This document shows positions 1-6,391 of a stretch of 6,649 nucleotides of DNA, in pieces. The notes below the pieces were generated by a model that saw nothing but the letters and a program-made list of their open reading frames with translations, did not search any database and was not told the origin of the DNA. The position numbers and the translations under genes are program-made. The stretch spans positions 1 through 6,649 of the forward strand of contig PEUI01000401.1 in assembly GCA_002785585.1 (NCBI GenBank), in the 5' to 3' direction. Within the stretch, counting starts at the first letter, position 1. The number at the start of each line of letters is the position of its first letter. Source of the stretch: Lysobacterales bacterium CG02_land_8_20_14_3_00_62_12. Its GTDB lineage: Bacteria > Pseudomonadota > Gammaproteobacteria > Xanthomonadales > Ahniellaceae.

Positions 1-163
1 AGAAGTCGCCCAGCGGACCGGTCAATGCCCGACCGCTGCTACGTGGATTTTGCGATTTGGCGATACGTTCGTCCAGGAAATCGGCGATGCGCCGCGCGCT
101 CGCTGGGTCAAGCTTGCGTAGCTGTTTCTTGGCGGTATCGGTGTATTCAATCGTCCAAACCAA
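1..163 (-). CDS. RelE/ParE-family toxin, 5' part only (runs off left edge)
   Basis: This encodes the first 54 residues of a small toxin of the RelE/ParE superfamily; the C-terminal part lies beyond position 1. The protein starts (M)VWTIEYTDTAKKQLRKLD, followed by a helix through ARRIADFLDERIA and then an NPRSSGRALTGPLGDF segment. This is the usual N-terminal strand, helical hairpin and 'GxxLxGxLG' stretch of RelE-like toxins annotated as partners of RelB/ribbon-helix-helix antitoxins. I chose the TTG at 161-163 because it places the VWTIEYT strand where family members begin (typically MxWxIxYT) and has a ribosome binding site AAGGA six bases upstream; no ATG or GTG is available nearby. The start lies inside the antitoxin gene (17-base overlap), which suggests translational coupling. 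RelE members cleave mRNA on the ribosome and ParE members poison gyrase. The catalytic C-terminal residues are outside the window, so the target cannot be assigned. Confidence 0.85.
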   Translation of the reverse strand, partial: MVWTIEYTDTAKKQLRKLDPASARRIADFLDERIAKSQNPRSSGRALTGPLGDF

Positions 164-374
164 GGGTGTTCCTTACCTCAGCGGCGGAATGCACCGGCTC
201 TTGCCCGTTGCGGACCCGATCCATCACCTCGGCAGCAACGTAGTAGTCCTCCATTTCCTCGATGCCCTGTTCGATGATTTCGCGCAGGTAGTCGGCCTTG
301 GTTCGTCCGCTATGTGCCGCAAGGTCGCCAAGTCTGCACTCGGTTTCTGCTGCTAGTCGGATCGAAGTAGCCAC
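147..374 (-). CDS. RelB-type ribbon-helix-helix antitoxin
   Basis: This is a 75-residue protein, the expected size for an RHH antitoxin and autorepressor. Residues 3-10 (TSIRLAAE) fit the DNA-contacting beta strand, 12-23 helix A, and 25-54 (TKADYLREIIEQGIEEMEDY and on) helix B with its extension. The C-terminal 'VHSAAEVRNTLGLDD' resembles the toxin-wrapping tail of RelB proteins of the DUF6290-like group. The start is GTG at 372-374, preceded six bases upstream by GGAGG. The first toxin codons lie within this gene, so the pair forms one operon with the antitoxin first, as is usual. Its expected role is to bind and neutralise the toxin and, as a dimer of ribbon-helix-helix units, to repress the shared promoter; an operator-like element lies just upstream. 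Family and role follow from similarity and gene order, with no experimental support here. Confidence 0.88.
   Translation of the reverse strand: MATSIRLAAETECRLGDLAAHSGRTKADYLREIIEQGIEEMEDYYVAAEVMDRVRNGQEPVHSAAEVRNTLGLDD
170..174 (-). promoter_or_regulatory. Ribosome binding site of the toxin gene
   Basis: The minus-strand bases AAGGA lie inside the end of the antitoxin gene, six bases before the TTG at 163. They are the main reason to accept that rare start. Ribosomes finishing the antitoxin would pass directly over this site, so the two genes are probably translationally coupled. Confidence 0.6.
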
Positions 375-380
375 GCAAAA

Positions 381-385
381 CCTCC
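381..385 (-). promoter_or_regulatory. Ribosome binding site of the antitoxin gene
   Basis: The minus-strand bases GGAGG lie six bases before the GTG at 374. The strong match and good spacing support GTG over any upstream start. Confidence 0.7.
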
Positions 386-403
386 AGCCAAATGAACGAA
401 TTT

Positions 404-419
404 ACCGTATCACTATGGT
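404..419. promoter_or_regulatory. Possible operator of the toxin-antitoxin operon
   Basis: The 16-base stretch accgtatcactatggt is an interrupted palindrome: the outer arms ACC-x-TA and TA-x-GGT match exactly, with a non-symmetric centre. It lies 30 bases upstream of the antitoxin start, where RHH antitoxins commonly bind their own promoter. The minus strand here is AT-rich (GATACGGTAAATT) and could contain a -10 element. The palindrome is short, so chance is a serious alternative. Confidence 0.3.
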
Positions 420-579
420 GCCGCGCTCGCCAATGCACCCTGGCGCCATGGCGAATCCAGTTCACCGGGTAGCGCATGGGTCAACCAGCCAGGCGCCACC
501 ACGATGGGGTGCTTTGTCTTCTACAGCGGATGCACGGCGCTGATCCTTCCCACCAGCTCATCCCGTTCATCGGTAAACG

Positions 580-2859
580 TCAGCGCAAAGCGCGTTCGAG
601 GATTTCCGGGGTCAGCAGGGTGGGCAGCGTGAAGGCCGCACCACCCGTGCCGGGATACACCACATACAGCGGTACGCCCACGGCGCCGTGTTGCTTCAAG
701 AACGCCGCGACGCCTGGGTCTTCGTTGGTCCAGTCGCCTTTCAGGTAGGCCGTGCCGGTGTCCTGCAGCAGTTTGCGAAAACGTTCGGTGCCGAGCGTGC
801 TGCGTTCGTTGACTTTGCAGCTCAAGCACCAGTCGGCGGTCATGTTGACGAAGACGGTGCGATGCGCCGCGCGCAGCGCGGCCAGGGTGGATTCGGAATA
901 GACGGTGCTGACGGTGTTGCTGGCGCTGGCGGCGGGGTTGACCGTGGGCAGCCGATGCACGCCCCACAGGCTGCTCGCGGTGAGTAGCAGCAAGAGTCCG
1001 GTACCGAGCACGCGCGCGCTTTGGTTAGCGCGATAGCGCCCGCGTTCCCACCACCACAGCGCGGCGATCAGGCTGATGGCGCCGACCAGCCACAACGCCA
1101 TGGCATCGGCACCGCGTTGATGGCCGAGCACCCAGGCCAGCCAGACGGCGGTGAAATACAGCGGGAACGCCAGCACCTGCTTCAGCGTTTCCATCCACTT
1201 GCCGGGCTTGGGCAGACGATGCGCCAGTCCTGGCACAAAGCCGATCAGCAGGAACGGCAAGGCCAGGCCAAAGCCGAGGGCCAAAAACACCAGCACCGCA
1301 ATCAGCGCCGGTTGCATAAACGCGAACGCCAGCGCTCCGCCCATGAACGGCGCGGTGCAGGGGCTGGCGACGACGCAAGCGAGCACGCCGGTGAAAAAAT
1401 CGCCGCGTGCTCCCGAGTGGGTGGCCAGGCCGCTGCCGACATTGGTCAGGCTACTGCCCAGGGTAATCACCCCGGACAGGCCGAGGCCGAGCACCACCAT
1501 CACATAGCCCATGGTGGCGACGATCAATGGTTGCTGGAGCTGAAAACCCCAACCCAGCGCCTGGCCACCGGCGCGCAAGCCGAGCACCAACAGGCCGATC
1601 AGCGCGAACGTGCTCATCACCCCCGCCGTGTACCAGAGTGCGTGTCGATGCGCGGTTTCCGGGGTCTCGCCAGCCTCGGCCAGCGATACCGCTTTGAGCG
1701 ATAGCACCGGCAGCACGCAGGGCATCAGGTTCAGCACCAGCCCGCCGAGCAGGGCGAACAGCAGCGCTTTGAATAATCCGCTGGCGGCAACGCCCGCTGG
1801 CGCAGGATTGGCGGCCGCCAGCGCTGGCGCCGGGGTGGTGACTTGGGCGGTGACTTGTGCCAGTTCGGACTGCACCCGCGCCGCGGCGATCGCCAGGGCT
1901 TCGGTAGTCGCCGCTGGCAGCTCCACCCGCAGGTTGCGGGTCATCGGCGGATAGCAGACGCCACCGCTTTCGCAACCCTGAAACTTGCCGATCAACTGGA
2001 TTTGCCCGGGCGCGCCGTGGCGACGGGCCAGACTGAGCGGGATCTCGACAACATCGAAATACACCGGCACCTTGCCGAACTCCGGATCATCGAATAGTTG
2101 CGGCGTGGGCCAGCGGGGCACCCCCAATTCGCCCACGTCGGCGTCGGCCAAGGCAAAACTGCTGTGATCGCGATACAGGTAATAGCCCTTGGGCATACTG
2201 AAGCGGAGCAGCAACTCGGTCGGCTGATCGGCGATCGCTTCGAACACGAAAGCCACTTCCGGCGGCAACGGCAGGGCGGCGTTGGCGACTGGATCGAAGG
2301 TGATCGGCGCCTGGCCCACATCACCGGACAGCAAATTGAGGGTCGGCGCCGGAGCGCCGATGACCAGCCCGGCGCTCGGCTGGGGGTTGCTCTTGAGCGC
2401 GGCGGTGGCATCAGCGGCGGGCAGCGCCACGGTCAGTTGTACGTGCTGCGGCGGATAGCAAATCCCCAAGTCCGCGCAGCCTTGGTAGCTGACCTTGAAG
2501 GTGACGGCGGTGGCGCCATCCGCGGCGGCCCCGGTCAGCTTGGCGGTGAAGTCGTTGTGGAAGACCTCCATGCGACCGAAGTTGGGGTCTTCTTTCATTT
2601 CACCGGGCGGAAACGCCAGCGGGTTGGATTTGAACAGCGCGTCGGTGGGCGCAATTTTGATGCGGTCGCGATACAGGTAGTAGCCCGGTGTGACCTTGAA
2701 CTGGAACTCGATCCAGCCCCGCGTCACCGCCTTGGCATCAAGCTGGAACGCCTGCTCTACCGGCAGCAATGCCGATTCATCGATGCTGCCAGCGTGGGCC
2801 GCAGGCAACGCCAGCCCAAGCAGTAGCGCTGGGCTTGCCAGCCATTTCAAAAGTGCCAT
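580..2859 (-). CDS. dsbD: DsbD/ScsB-type thiol:disulfide interchange protein with two N-terminal redox modules
   Basis: This 759-residue inner-membrane protein should carry electrons from cytoplasmic thioredoxin to periplasmic partners (DsbC/DsbG-like isomerases, cytochrome c maturation or ScsC-like proteins). A signal peptide covers residues 1-23 (cleavage after AHA). Two nDsbD-like Ig-fold modules follow, about 27-147 (GCADLGICYPP, C128/C134) and 185-315 (GCESGGVCYPP, C296/C302). An Ala/Pro-rich linker spans about 335-358. The membrane core, about 362-636, has some eight helices and the paired sites LMPCVLP (C381) and ASPCTAP (C501). The C-terminal thioredoxin domain, about 645-759, has ADWCLSCK (C678/C681) and a GVP cis-proline at P730. 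It is longer than E. coli DsbD (about 565) because of the second N-terminal module. The core wording (PCVLPVLSLK, SPCTAPFMGGAL) looks closer to ScsB-like members than to E. coli DsbD. The ATG at 2859 gives a sound signal peptide, though its Shine-Dalgarno is weak; no better in-frame start was seen. The gene follows the exported nuclease gene after 147 bases on the same strand. Confidence 0.93.
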   Translation of the reverse strand: MALLKWLASPALLLGLALPAAHAGSIDESALLPVEQAFQLDAKAVTRGWIEFQFKVTPGYYLYRDRIKIAPTDALFKSNPLAFPPGEMKEDPNFGRMEVFHNDFTAKLTGAAADGATAVTFKVSYQGCADLGICYPPQHVQLTVALPAADATAALKSNPQPSAGLVIGAPAPTLNLLSGDVGQAPITFDPVANAALPLPPEVAFVFEAIADQPTELLLRFSMPKGYYLYRDHSSFALADADVGELGVPRWPTPQLFDDPEFGKVPVYFDVVEIPLSLARRHGAPGQIQLIGKFQGCESGGVCYPPMTRNLRVELPAATTEALAIAAARVQSELAQVTAQVTTPAPALAAANPAPAGVAASGLFKALLFALLGGLVLNLMPCVLPVLSLKAVSLAEAGETPETAHRHALWYTAGVMSTFALIGLLVLGLRAGGQALGWGFQLQQPLIVATMGYVMVVLGLGLSGVITLGSSLTNVGSGLATHSGARGDFFTGVLACVVASPCTAPFMGGALAFAFMQPALIAVLVFLALGFGLALPFLLIGFVPGLAHRLPKPGKWMETLKQVLAFPLYFTAVWLAWVLGHQRGADAMALWLVGAISLIAALWWWERGRYRANQSARVLGTGLLLLLTASSLWGVHRLPTVNPAASASNTVSTVYSESTLAALRAAHRTVFVNMTADWCLSCKVNERSTLGTERFRKLLQDTGTAYLKGDWTNEDPGVAAFLKQHGAVGVPLYVVYPGTGGAAFTLPTLLTPEILERALR
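1915..2781 (-). repeat. Tandem duplication of the nDsbD-like module
   Basis: Within the DsbD protein, two modules repeat with a period of about 168 residues. The shared landmarks, in the same order, are GYYLYRD (59-65 and 225-231), an acidic D-P-x-F-G segment followed by a V-x-x (M/V)-type strand (91-100 and 258-267), and QGC-x5-CYPP (127-137 and 295-305). The flanking sequence has diverged strongly, so the duplication is old and visible only at protein level. Confidence 0.85.
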
Positions 2860-2976
2860 GGGAGATCCAGATGGGAGAAAGGGTAGACCGGCGATGGACG
2901 CCGTCAGGGGTGGGGAAGTTCCTTCAGGACCGGGCGAGCGCAGCCAATATCGCAGTCCGCCTGCGCTGGCGCCCGG

Positions 2977-2993
2977 GCCGCGGCGAACGCGGC
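2977..2993. terminator. GC-rich hairpin downstream of the nuclease gene; weak terminator candidate
   Basis: GCCGCG at 2977-2982 pairs perfectly with CGCGGC at 2988-2993 around a five-base loop, starting 14 bases past the nuclease stop codon on the minus strand. No run of T follows on the minus strand, so it does not fit a classical rho-independent terminator. It could slow transcription, protect a 3' end, or simply reflect the high GC content. The rest of 2860-3006 shows no clear promoter for dsbD, so read-through from the nuclease gene is possible. Confidence 0.3.
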
Positions 2994-3006
2994 GGCTGCG
3001 TCCGGC

Positions 3007-6000
3007 TTATTCGAAGCCGCTCTGAAACAGCAGGACGCTGATGCCATTGAGCGTCAGCGTGAAAGTCTGGGTGACCAACCCGGTCAGTGGCGCGGGCTCG
3101 CTGGCGCGCACGCTGACGGTGTAGACCCCGGCGTCGGCCAGCAGCGGCGTGCCGCCCAGCTCGCCGCTCACCGGATCGATGCTCAAGCTGGTCGGCAGCG
3201 TGGGCGTGCTGCTCACGGAGTACACCAGCAAATCGCCATCGGCATCGCTGAAGGCTGCTGCCGTGGGGATTTGCAGCAGGCTGCCGGCATCGGCAGTGAC
3301 ATCGGCCAAGGTGCCGACGGCGGTGGGCAAGTCGTTGACGCAGGCGATGTCGAGGTGCACCACGCCCTGATCGCTGCCGCTGGTGTCGGCAGCGGTGTAA
3401 ACGAAGCTGTCTTTGCCGCAATAATCGGCCACCGGCGCGTAGCTGAAACTGCCATCGGCGTTGAGGCTGGCGCTGCCATGCAGCGCTGGGGTCAGCAGGG
3501 TCGCGGTCAGTGCTGGCAGTGGTGGCGCCGAAAACTGGTGGTCGTCACTCAAAGCGCCCGGCGTCGGGCGATTCAAGACGCTGTCTTCGGTTAGCGCAAA
3601 ATCGTCATCGACGGCGACCAGCAGCGGTCCGGCGCAGGGTTCGGTAAAGAGGACACTGGCCCATTCCGGGTGATCGACCAACGGATTGCGGTTGCCCTGG
3701 AATGATTCGATCACATTGTTGCGCAGCACTTCTGCGGCGGTGACCGGGTCGCCCGCGTGCCAGGCCAGCAAATCGGTAAGCAGGCCCATGTAACCCATTG
3801 GCTTGAAGCCAGCGCCGGTGGTACTGGTGATGAGGCTGCGACTATCGGTCAGGATCAGATCGGGCTCGGGCTGGCCATTCTGGGTATTGACGCCGCCGTC
3901 GTAGCGCACCGCCATGTACATCTGCGCGCGTGCCACGTCGCCCTTGCGCGCATCGAACGGTTCAAAGCTGTCGAGTGCGGCACTAAACCAATTGTGGTGC
4001 CCGGGATAACTGACCGGGCCACCGCCCTGGCCGGTGTAAGCGGTGGTCTCGTCGGCGGTGCAACCGCTGGCTTGCGGACAGTTGGCATAGGGCTTGTTGC
4101 CGCGATCCGAGTTCCAGTGTTCGTCGGAAGCGAACAACATATGGGTGTCGGTATAGGGCGCGTTGGGCAGGTTGTTTGGGAAAACTCCCGTTTCCTGGAC
4201 CCCACCGAAACCATGGCTGTTCGGCCAGGAGTGCTCGCGGTTGTAACGCACCCCGGTCCGGGTGGTCGTGGTGTTGACGCAGGTGGCGCCAGCGCCGGCA
4301 CCGCCAACGCGATCAGCGACTTTGGCGTAGCTGCAATTTTGATAGATATCGAGCACCCGGCTGCTGTCGAGGGGATCTTGATCGGCGATTTCCAGAATCG
4401 CCCAGGTGTTGGGGCTGCCGTTCGAATAAAAATACGCGGTGTGGTCATCGATCACCCCGTGCAGGGTGGCGCGCAGGGCGCGACAACTGCTGCTATCGAC
4501 GCGATCATAATAAGCAGCGAGGCCGGCGCCGATGCTGAAACGGACCTGCTGATTGCCGACCATGGCGTCGCTGACGCCATCGAGATCGGTAACCAGGGCG
4601 CCGATGACGTCCAGCGTGCAATCTTCGCTCAAGGTGAAATCGATGGCCGGGTCGAGGGTGTAGTTGATTTGCGCGTTGTTGCTGAGCGCGTAACTGTGAT
4701 CGCCACTCAAACTGCAGGAAATCGTCAAGGCGCCGGCCGCCAAGGTGACCGGCTCGGAGAACACCACGGTCAGATTGCTCGCTGCCGCGATGTTGACATC
4801 CAGATTCTGCGGGAAGCTGCTGGTGACCGTGGGCGGCAGATCTGGCGCGAGGCTGAAGCCAAACACCAGATTGGCCGCCATCGGGTCGATGGCGCCATCC
4901 AGGTCGGTGACATTGGCGGCGACCACGGTGACCGTGCAGGCCTCACCGGGCAACGGCGTGGCGGTGGGATCGAAAGTCCAGACCATGCCGCCGGCGCTGG
5001 GCGTGGAACTGCCGAGGTAACCGAAGCCATTGCATTGCAGGTCCAGCCACGGGCCGCTGGTCGTCACTGGCTCGGAAAAACTGATCACGATATTGCTGCT
5101 GACGGCGACGCCGGTGGCATTTGCGGCAGGCGCGGTCGTCAGCACCGTGGGTGCGACATCTACCAGCGTCTGAAAACTCCAGACCTGGTTGCTGACCATG
5201 GTATCGATGGTGCCGTCAAGATCGGTGACCAAGGCGGCCACCACGGTCGCCGTGCAGAGCTCGTTGAAGGTGAAATCGTTATCCGGATCGAGCACCCGGG
5301 TATTGCCGCTGCCGGATGCCACCAGGCTATGGCTGCCGCTGTTTGCGCAAGTCAGCGTGAAGGCGCCGCTGGCCGTGGTCACTGGCTCCGAGAAAATGAC
5401 TTGCAAATTGCTGGCGAGGGCGACGCCAGTGGCGGTGTCGCCGGGCAGCGTGCTGCTGACTACGGGTGGAAAATCTCCGGCCACGCCGATCCGTGCATCG
5501 TCGATGGCCAGGCCATCGTCGGCGCCAGTGGCATTGAAATCGCTGAAACGGACAAAGAAACTCGCGCCTGGGGCCAGGTTCAATCCAGTGACTACGGCAC
5601 TGATCGCCGTACGATTGGCGGCCGCATTGCCATCCAGCGGACCGATGGCGCCGGTACTGGTGGGGGCGTTGAAATCGAGTGCGTCGACATCGACCCAGGT
5701 GGCGTCAGCGTCAACAATAGAAATGGCATTGAGGCTGTATTGGAAATCAAGACGGTCGGCTCGGGCGAGCGTGCCAACACGCCATTGCTCGCCGGTGTAT
5801 TCGACCAGGAGATCGTTCAAGGGGCTGCCGGTGTTGTTTTGCAGCTGCGCCCCCAGGGTCGGCGTCACGCTGCCAGAGAGCAGCGCTCCGAGCGCGCGTT
5901 CGCTGCTGCCGGTGGCGCCATAACTGAAAGTGTTGCCGGTAGGCGAAGCGCCGTTGTCGGCCAGATAGGTCACGTCAACGCTGCGGATCTTTTCCGCAAT

Positions 6001-6189
6001 CAGCCAGCCACTGGGTAAGCTATTGCCGGTGCCGGTGGCCAGCAGCGAATCAAAACTCTCGGTCGGCGGAGCGCCGCCGGTGATCGAAACCACCTGCGCG
6101 CTGGCATTGCCTGCGATCCCTGCGAACAGCAAAAAAACCGACGCCAGCACCGGCCACGCCCGCCCGTCAATCAGAACTTTCCGTACCAT
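3007..6189 (-). CDS. Exported multidomain Endonuclease I-family nuclease with Ig-like repeats
   Basis: This 1060-residue protein is predicted to be exported and to cut DNA or RNA outside the cytoplasm. Residues are counted from the ATG at 6189. The signal peptide is 1-31 (RK near the start, core WPVLASVFLLFAG, ASA cleavage). Residues 32-235 form a beta-sandwich module (ESFDSLLATGT, YTGEQWRVG, DGLAIDD) of a type I have seen in exported nucleases. Three Big_5-like Ig repeats follow at about 240-341, 344-447 and 450-553. The Endonuclease I domain, about 557-852, has REHSWP (E652, H653), DTHML (H683) and HWNSDRGNKPY (N693, R696). This fits the beta-beta-alpha-metal nucleases, with His as general base and Glu/Asn binding the metal. 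Next come a cadherin-like module (about 856-951, NADGSFSYAP) and a He_PIG/CADG module (about 952-1048, DADGD). The protein ends FQSGFE. An in-frame TTG at 6207 would add six residues; the ATG gives the more usual signal peptide. Shine-Dalgarno signals are weak for both. The substrate, and whether it is released or surface-held, are not shown. Confidence 0.9.
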   Translation of the reverse strand: MVRKVLIDGRAWPVLASVFLLFAGIAGNASAQVVSITGGAPPTESFDSLLATGTGNSLPSGWLIAEKIRSVDVTYLADNGASPTGNTFSYGATGSSERALGALLSGSVTPTLGAQLQNNTGSPLNDLLVEYTGEQWRVGTLARADRLDFQYSLNAISIVDADATWVDVDALDFNAPTSTGAIGPLDGNAAANRTAISAVVTGLNLAPGASFFVRFSDFNATGADDGLAIDDARIGVAGDFPPVVSSTLPGDTATGVALASNLQVIFSEPVTTASGAFTLTCANSGSHSLVASGSGNTRVLDPDNDFTFNELCTATVVAALVTDLDGTIDTMVSNQVWSFQTLVDVAPTVLTTAPAANATGVAVSSNIVISFSEPVTTSGPWLDLQCNGFGYLGSSTPSAGGMVWTFDPTATPLPGEACTVTVVAANVTDLDGAIDPMAANLVFGFSLAPDLPPTVTSSFPQNLDVNIAAASNLTVVFSEPVTLAAGALTISCSLSGDHSYALSNNAQINYTLDPAIDFTLSEDCTLDVIGALVTDLDGVSDAMVGNQQVRFSIGAGLAAYYDRVDSSSCRALRATLHGVIDDHTAYFYSNGSPNTWAILEIADQDPLDSSRVLDIYQNCSYAKVADRVGGAGAGATCVNTTTTRTGVRYNREHSWPNSHGFGGVQETGVFPNNLPNAPYTDTHMLFASDEHWNSDRGNKPYANCPQASGCTADETTAYTGQGGGPVSYPGHHNWFSAALDSFEPFDARKGDVARAQMYMAVRYDGGVNTQNGQPEPDLILTDSRSLITSTTGAGFKPMGYMGLLTDLLAWHAGDPVTAAEVLRNNVIESFQGNRNPLVDHPEWASVLFTEPCAGPLLVAVDDDFALTEDSVLNRPTPGALSDDHQFSAPPLPALTATLLTPALHGSASLNADGSFSYAPVADYCGKDSFVYTAADTSGSDQGVVHLDIACVNDLPTAVGTLADVTADAGSLLQIPTAAAFSDADGDLLVYSVSSTPTLPTSLSIDPVSGELGGTPLLADAGVYTVSVRASEPAPLTGLVTQTFTLTLNGISVLLFQSGFE
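4531..5472 (-). repeat. Three tandem Big_5-like Ig repeats in the nuclease protein
   Basis: Three consecutive repeats of about 105 residues each carry P-P/T-V near the start, then SNLxVxFSEPVT, a cysteine, a central DPxxDFT-type strand, a second cysteine in C-T-x-x-V, and VTDLDG-x-x-D-x-M-x-x-N. The FSEPVT motif recurs at residues 266, 371 and 477 and VTDLDG at 321, 427 and 533, counted from the ATG. The cysteine pairs (281/312, 386/418, 492/524) keep a 31-32 residue spacing, which suggests one intradomain disulfide per repeat. These modules are usually spacers or adhesive elements in exported proteins. Confidence 0.88.
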
Positions 6190-6391
6190 CGTCGCCAACC
6201 CCGTCAATCGCCAAGCCGCCCACTCTAGCGGCAGTCAGGGCGGCCCGCATGTGCAAGTGCAGCAGCCGTGGCGCCATGATTTCTCGACAGGTTGTGGACC
6301 CAAGCCGCGTGCCAGGGCAGGCGCCGGTGTGGCTGCACCCAGACCTGCCGATGCGGCATACTGCGGCGCAACGCAATGGGAGTGTGGGCTG
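6190..6391. other. Divergent intergenic region between the nuclease and thioesterase genes
   Basis: This 202-base stretch must hold the promoters of both outward-facing genes. On the plus strand CATACT at 6357-6362 resembles a -10 element and TGCACC at 6334-6339 is a poor -35 at 17-base spacing. I saw no convincing pair for the minus strand, and no strong palindrome or RNA-like structure. Confidence 0.4.
6378..6382 (+). promoter_or_regulatory. Ribosome binding site of the thioesterase gene
   Basis: GGGAG lies nine bases before the ATG at 6392. An earlier ATG at 6376 is out of frame with the thioesterase, so this site supports 6392 as the start. Confidence 0.5.

Noticed and set aside
439..493. 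Inverted arms CCTGGC (439-444) and GCCAGG (488-493) downstream of dsbD
   Set aside because: Six-base arms separated by more than 40 bases, in GC-rich sequence with GGCGCC repeats, are expected by chance. There is no T run to suggest termination.
25..543. Several plus-strand frames of 72 to 99 codons over the toxin-antitoxin genes
   Set aside because: They are antisense to the recognisable antitoxin and toxin, have no domain and lack good ribosome binding sites.
583..593. GCGC-AAA-GCGC hairpin at the end of dsbD, considered as a terminator
   Set aside because: The stem is only four base pairs, lies within the last codons and stop, and has no T run after it.
521..967. A 148-codon minus-strand frame overlapping the end of dsbD
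   Set aside because: It is an alternative frame of the thioredoxin-domain coding region. Its Arg/His/Gln-rich product has no domain, and the dsbD frame is clearly the coding one.
1021..1704. A 227-codon plus-strand frame inside dsbD
   Set aside because: It is antisense to the DsbD membrane core. The product is very rich in Gln, His and Arg, as expected from reading hydrophobic-helix codons backwards, and matches no family I know.
3757..6018. A 753-codon open frame on the plus strand, opposite the nuclease gene
   Set aside because: It is wholly antisense to a gene with a signal peptide, recognisable domains and catalytic motifs. Its translation is low-complexity, rich in Gly, Ala, Ile and Asp, with no recognisable domain. 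Long antisense frames are common opposite GC-rich genes.
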